From the NCBI RefSeq assembly GCF_003862485.1, contig NZ_RRCM01000001.1, forward strand, positions 1,018,319-1,082,318: DNA of 64,000 nt, written 5' to 3'. The position numbers and the translations under genes were made by a program. This DNA comes from Lachnoanaerobaculum orale (lineage in GTDB: Bacteria > Bacillota > Clostridia > Lachnospirales > Lachnospiraceae). Positions within the stretch are counted from its first letter, which is position 1, and each line of letters opens with the position of its first letter. This document shows, one piece after another, positions 61,760 to 64,000 of this stretch. The notes beneath the pieces are model-generated. The model saw only the letters and a program-made list of their open reading frames with translations. It searched no databases and had not been told where the DNA came from.

Positions 61760-62368
61760 ATGAAAAGGGTAGGTATTCTTGGCGGTACATTTGATCCTAT
61801 ACATTTAGGGCATTTGATACTGGCCAAAGAAGCTAAGGAAAAATGTAAGCTTGATGAGATATGGTTTATGCCTGCAAAGACTCCTCCACATAAACTTAAT
61901 AAGGTTGTGAGTGATTTTTCTGTACGAAAGGATATGATCGAACTTGCAATAAAAGACCATAAAGGTTTTTATTGTTCGGATTTTGAGAACACTTTGGAAG
62001 GAAATTCATATACCTTTAATACACTTGAAAAGCTTGAAGGAAGATTTGCAGGTGATAATTTTTACTTTATCATGGGAGCGGATTCCTTTTATGAAATAGA
62101 GACTTGGAAAAATCCTGAGATTATATTAAAGATTGCAAATCTTATAGTGGCTTCAAGGGATTATTCAAATGAGAGTTTGACCTTAAAAAGTCACTTTGAG
62201 TATTTGAAAGATAAGTATGAGATAAAAGGAATCAGCTTTATTGATACTATGGATGTGGATATATCTTCAACTATGATCAGAGAGATGTCAAAAGCGGGAG
62301 AAGATATAGAAAAATATGTTCCGAAAAGTGTGTGCAGGTATATAAAAGAGAATAAAATATATGTTTGA
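61760..62368 (+). CDS. nadD: Nicotinate-nucleotide adenylyltransferase
   Basis: NadD joins nicotinate mononucleotide and ATP to make deamido-NAD. The nucleotide-binding motif GGTFDPIHLGHLILAKEA and the C-terminal ISSTMIREM are diagnostic. The length of 202 residues is normal. It overlaps yqeK by 8 nt. Confidence 0.96.
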   Translation: MKRVGILGGTFDPIHLGHLILAKEAKEKCKLDEIWFMPAKTPPHKLNKVVSDFSVRKDMIELAIKDHKGFYCSDFENTLEGNSYTFNTLEKLEGRFAGDNFYFIMGADSFYEIETWKNPEIILKIANLIVASRDYSNESLTLKSHFEYLKDKYEIKGISFIDTMDVDISSTMIREMSKAGEDIEKYVPKSVCRYIKENKIYV

Positions 62369-62951
62369 TTTCAGTCGTGAAAATATTGACCTTATAAAGG
62401 CGGATTTAAAAGAAAAGTTACCGGAAAAAAGATATGAACATACTCTTGGAGTAGCGTATACGGCGGCGGCGCTTGCCATGTGCTACGGTGAGGATATATT
62501 GAAGGCGGAACTTGCAGGAATTTTACATGATGTTGCCAAGGCTAAAAAATCATCTGAGCTTAAGGATGATATGAAAGGATATATCGATCCTTATACAGAC
62601 GGAGATTATGTGGCTTTGATAGCTGATAAGGCACCGCAGATTCTTCATGCGATATATGCACCGTATTTGGCAAAAAAAGACTACAAAATAGAAGATAAGG
62701 ATATTCTTTCTGCGATAAGATGGCATACCACAGGTAAAAAAGATATGACTATGTTGGAAAAGATTGTCTTTGTTGCAGATTATATTGAGCCGAACAGAAA
62801 GAAATTGCCTGATATTGACAGGATAAGAACTCTTTCTTTTCATGATATATCTGAGGCTGTGAAGGTGACAGCAAAGTCGACTATTGAATATTTAGGCAGT
62901 CAGGGGATGTATATTGATAAGTTCACATATGAACTAAGTGATGAGGTGTAG
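62361..62951 (+). CDS. yqeK: YqeK family HD-domain hydrolase
   Basis: The HD motifs are RYEHTLGVAYTA, LHDVAKAKKS and IRWHTTGKKDM, and VFVADYIEPNR carries the final Asp. Members cleave diadenosine tetraphosphate to ADP, limiting this alarmone. The length is 196 residues. The start overlaps the nadD end and rsfS begins right after the stop. Confidence 0.93.
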   Translation: MFDFSRENIDLIKADLKEKLPEKRYEHTLGVAYTAAALAMCYGEDILKAELAGILHDVAKAKKSSELKDDMKGYIDPYTDGDYVALIADKAPQILHAIYAPYLAKKDYKIEDKDILSAIRWHTTGKKDMTMLEKIVFVADYIEPNRKKLPDIDRIRTLSFHDISEAVKVTAKSTIEYLGSQGMYIDKFTYELSDEV

Positions 62952-63290
62952 ATGGAATTAAAAGAGATTGTAAAAAAGATTTATAATATTGTTGAGGATA
63001 AAAAAGGCGATGATATTAAGGTCATCGATATCAGTAAAGTAAGCTCGATTGCAGATTATTTTATAATAGCAAGTGCCAACAATATAAATCAGGTACAGGC
63101 TATTTCAGATGAGATAGATTTTGTTTTGGGAAAAGAGGGAATACTTCCGAAGGCTGTTGAGGGAAATAAGAATGCTACGTGGATGTTGCTTGACTACAGA
63201 GATATAGTGGTACACATTTTCCTTAGAGAGGACAGGGCGTTCTATGATCTGGACAGAATCTGGAGAGACGGAACGGAAGTGGAAATATAG
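62952..63290 (+). CDS. rsfS: Ribosomal silencing factor RsfS
   Basis: RsfS binds L14 and blocks subunit joining in starvation. Motifs are VIDISKVSSIADYFIIASA, the W-x-LLDY block WMLLDYRDIVVHIFL and the YDLDRIW end. The length of 112 residues is usual. The ATG directly follows the yqeK stop, with GAGGTG just upstream. Confidence 0.95.
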   Translation: MELKEIVKKIYNIVEDKKGDDIKVIDISKVSSIADYFIIASANNINQVQAISDEIDFVLGKEGILPKAVEGNKNATWMLLDYRDIVVHIFLREDRAFYDLDRIWRDGTEVEI

Positions 63291-63299
63291 ACATAAAAG

Positions 63300-63331
63300 A
63301 AAGCTGTCATGATGAAGTGACAGCTTTTTTT
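63300..63331. terminator. Terminator between rsfS and the tRNA cluster
   Basis: AAAGCTGTCA and TGACAGCTTT form a 10-bp stem with an 8-nt loop and T-run; being symmetric, it can also end the minus-strand tRNA transcript. Confidence 0.9.
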
Positions 63332-63332
63332 A

Positions 63333-63405
63333 AGCTCGCGATCGGACTCGAACCGACGACCTACTCATTACGAATGAGTTGCACTACCAACTGTGCTACA
63401 CAAGC
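63333..63405 (-). tRNA. tRNA-Thr (anticodon CGT)
   Basis: Acceptor arms GCTTGTG and CGCGAGC pair with two G-U. The stem ACTCA/TGAGT closes the loop TTCGTAA, giving CGT. T-loop GGTTCGAGTCC. Discriminator U; CCA not encoded. Confidence 0.92.
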
Positions 63406-63444
63406 ATATATACAAACAAAGGAAGAGCTTATCTCTTCCTTGGA

Positions 63445-63516
63445 TGACCAATCCGGGAATCGAACCCGGGTTTACGCCGTGAGAGGGCGTCGTCTTAGCC
63501 GCTTGACCAATTGGCC
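63445..63516 (-). tRNA. tRNA-Glu (anticodon CTC), copy 1
   Basis: Acceptor arms GGCCAAT and ATTGGTC; the stem ACGCC/GGCGT closes the loop CTCTCAC, giving CTC. Discriminator A. It differs from the next copy only in the 27-43 base pair. Confidence 0.93.
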
Positions 63517-63542
63517 GAAAAATCGGGATATTAACTTTTAGA

Positions 63543-63614
63543 TGACCAATCCGGGAATCGAACCCGGGTTTGCGCCGTGAGAGGGCGCCGTCTTAGCCGC
63601 TTGACCAATTGGCC
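63543..63614 (-). tRNA. tRNA-Glu (anticodon CTC), copy 2
   Basis: It has the same sequence as copy 1 except that the first anticodon-stem pair is G-C instead of A-U (stem GCGCC/GGCGC). Confidence 0.93.
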
Positions 63615-63621
63615 TAAAAAA

Positions 63622-63695
63622 TCGAGGTGACAAGATTCGAACTTGCGACCTCAGCGTCCCGAACGCTGCACTCCACCAAACTGAGCCACACCTCG
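63622..63695 (-). tRNA. tRNA-Pro (anticodon CGG)
   Basis: Acceptor arms CGAGGTG and CACCTCG; the stem CAGCG/CGCTG closes the loop TTCGGGA, giving CGG. Discriminator A. Confidence 0.92.
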
Positions 63696-63706
63696 AGAAA
63701 ATCAAG

Positions 63707-63777
63707 CAGGGGAAGAGGGGCTCGAACCCCCATTTACGGTTTTGGAGACCGTTGCTCTACCATTGAACTATTCCCCT
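63707..63777 (-). tRNA. tRNA-Trp (anticodon CCA)
   Basis: Acceptor arms AGGGGAA and TTCCCCT; the stem ACGGT/ACCGT closes the loop CTCCAAA, giving CCA. Discriminator G. It is the first tRNA of the minus-strand operon. Confidence 0.93.
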
Positions 63778-63794
63778 CTGCAAGGTACTTTGAT

Positions 63795-63823
63795 ACTATA
63801 TCAGTAAAGCTTTAATATGTCAA
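63795..63823 (-). promoter_or_regulatory. Promoter of the five-tRNA operon
   Basis: On the minus strand TTGACA, 17 nt and TATAGT lie 18 bases before tRNA-Trp. The AT-rich repeats directly upstream (63827-63874) may act as an UP element. Confidence 0.8.
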
Positions 63824-63826
63824 CAA

Positions 63827-63874
63827 TTATTTTTGATTTTTTCAAAAAAATTATTTTTGATTTTTTCAAAAAAA
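63827..63874. repeat. 24-bp A-tract tandem repeat
   Basis: Two perfect copies of a unit made of TTATTTTTGATTTTTTC plus A7 (63827-63850, 63851-63874). Each has a TTTTTGA/TCAAAAA inverted repeat. They sit upstream of the -35 box of the tRNA promoter. Confidence 0.85.
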
Positions 63875-63925
63875 GTTTTTGTTGAAAAAAATTATATTAG
63901 TATTATAATCCTGTCTTTGACAGCT

Positions 63926-63971
63926 AAAAGGCCTGAAGCCCGTATATATCAAGGGTTTCAGACCTTTTTTA
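63926..63971. terminator. Hairpin near the window end
   Basis: AAAAGGCCTGAAGCCC and GGGTTTCAGACCTTTT pair with few mismatches and end in T6. It may close a short plus-strand transcript starting near a TATAAT at 63902-63907, or a minus-strand gene outside the window. Confidence 0.6.
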
Positions 63972-64000
63972 ATTCGTAAAAGTGTAGCTAGAACTACCTA

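Overview
The window reads as a chromosomal segment of a low-GC, anaerobic, Gram-positive Firmicute of the Lachnospiraceae type, possibly near Lachnoanaerobaculum; that placement is inferred from gene content and codon style, not from a marker search. Supporting signs are CodY, an ECF transporter module, Prp with an N-extended L27, a spore-protein YtfJ homologue, an RqcH/NFACT protein, choline-binding repeats and a LacI/solute-binding-protein fusion regulator. There is no prophage, insertion sequence, CRISPR array or rRNA operon.

Layout. 1-3.9 kb: ilvE, a ThrRS-like nucleoside kinase and prs. 4.1-8.6 kb: a glycoside transporter (MFS/GPH) and a GH2 glycosidase beside a wrecked AraC regulator. 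8.8-18.6 kb: one long same-strand cluster with an ABC importer (binding protein and two permeases, no ATPase), three phosphoesterase-like hydrolases (calcineurin fold, MBL fold, GDPD), an unusual LacI-PBP-SBP regulator, an unknown protein and MgtC. The promoter carries a LacI-like operator over its -35 box. 18.9-25.9 kb: a DUF512 radical-SAM-like protein, der, plsY, gpsA and mgtA. 25.9-32.5 kb: rqcH on the minus strand, then a 39-residue membrane ORF, alaS, nagB and nagA. 32.7 kb: codY.

33.6-40.6 kb: thirteen small genes in one direction, several from families known as toxin-immunity proteins (SMI1/KNR4, CbrC, DUF2262, YfbM/DUF1877, SF0329-like), with no toxin gene; this looks like a polyimmunity island. 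40.6-45.6 kb: a MATE pump under a palindromic operator, tRNA-Arg, ecfA1-ecfA2-ecfT and truA. 45.8-48.0 kb: ahpC and an AhpF-like reductase. 48.2-51.7 kb: uxuB and uxuA, an SdpI-like protein and a broken duplicate of the uxuA 3' end. 51.9-56.7 kb: a choline-binding protein with a perfect 60-bp duplication, a DUF4353 lipoprotein, a Dus enzyme, a DUF5684 membrane protein and an SDR.

56.7-57.3 kb has no gene but holds the most unusual signal seen: two consecutive non-coding transcription units. Each has a LytTR-like 9-12-9 direct repeat exactly 29 nt before a TATAAT box, a body rich in AGTGAT motifs, and an intrinsic terminator. Two small membrane paralogues follow. 58.0-63.3 kb: an Rrf2 regulator, ytfJ, and the housekeeping run rplU-prp-rpmA-obgE-yhbY-nadD-yqeK-rsfS. 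63.3-63.8 kb: five minus-strand tRNAs (Trp, Pro, Glu, Glu, Thr) behind a strong promoter. The last 220 bases hold A-tract repeats and a possible short transcript.

Taken together, the window joins scavenging (glycosides, uronates, GlcNAc, probably a phosphodiester-containing solute) with phospholipid precursor synthesis, oxidative-stress defence and ribosome maturation.
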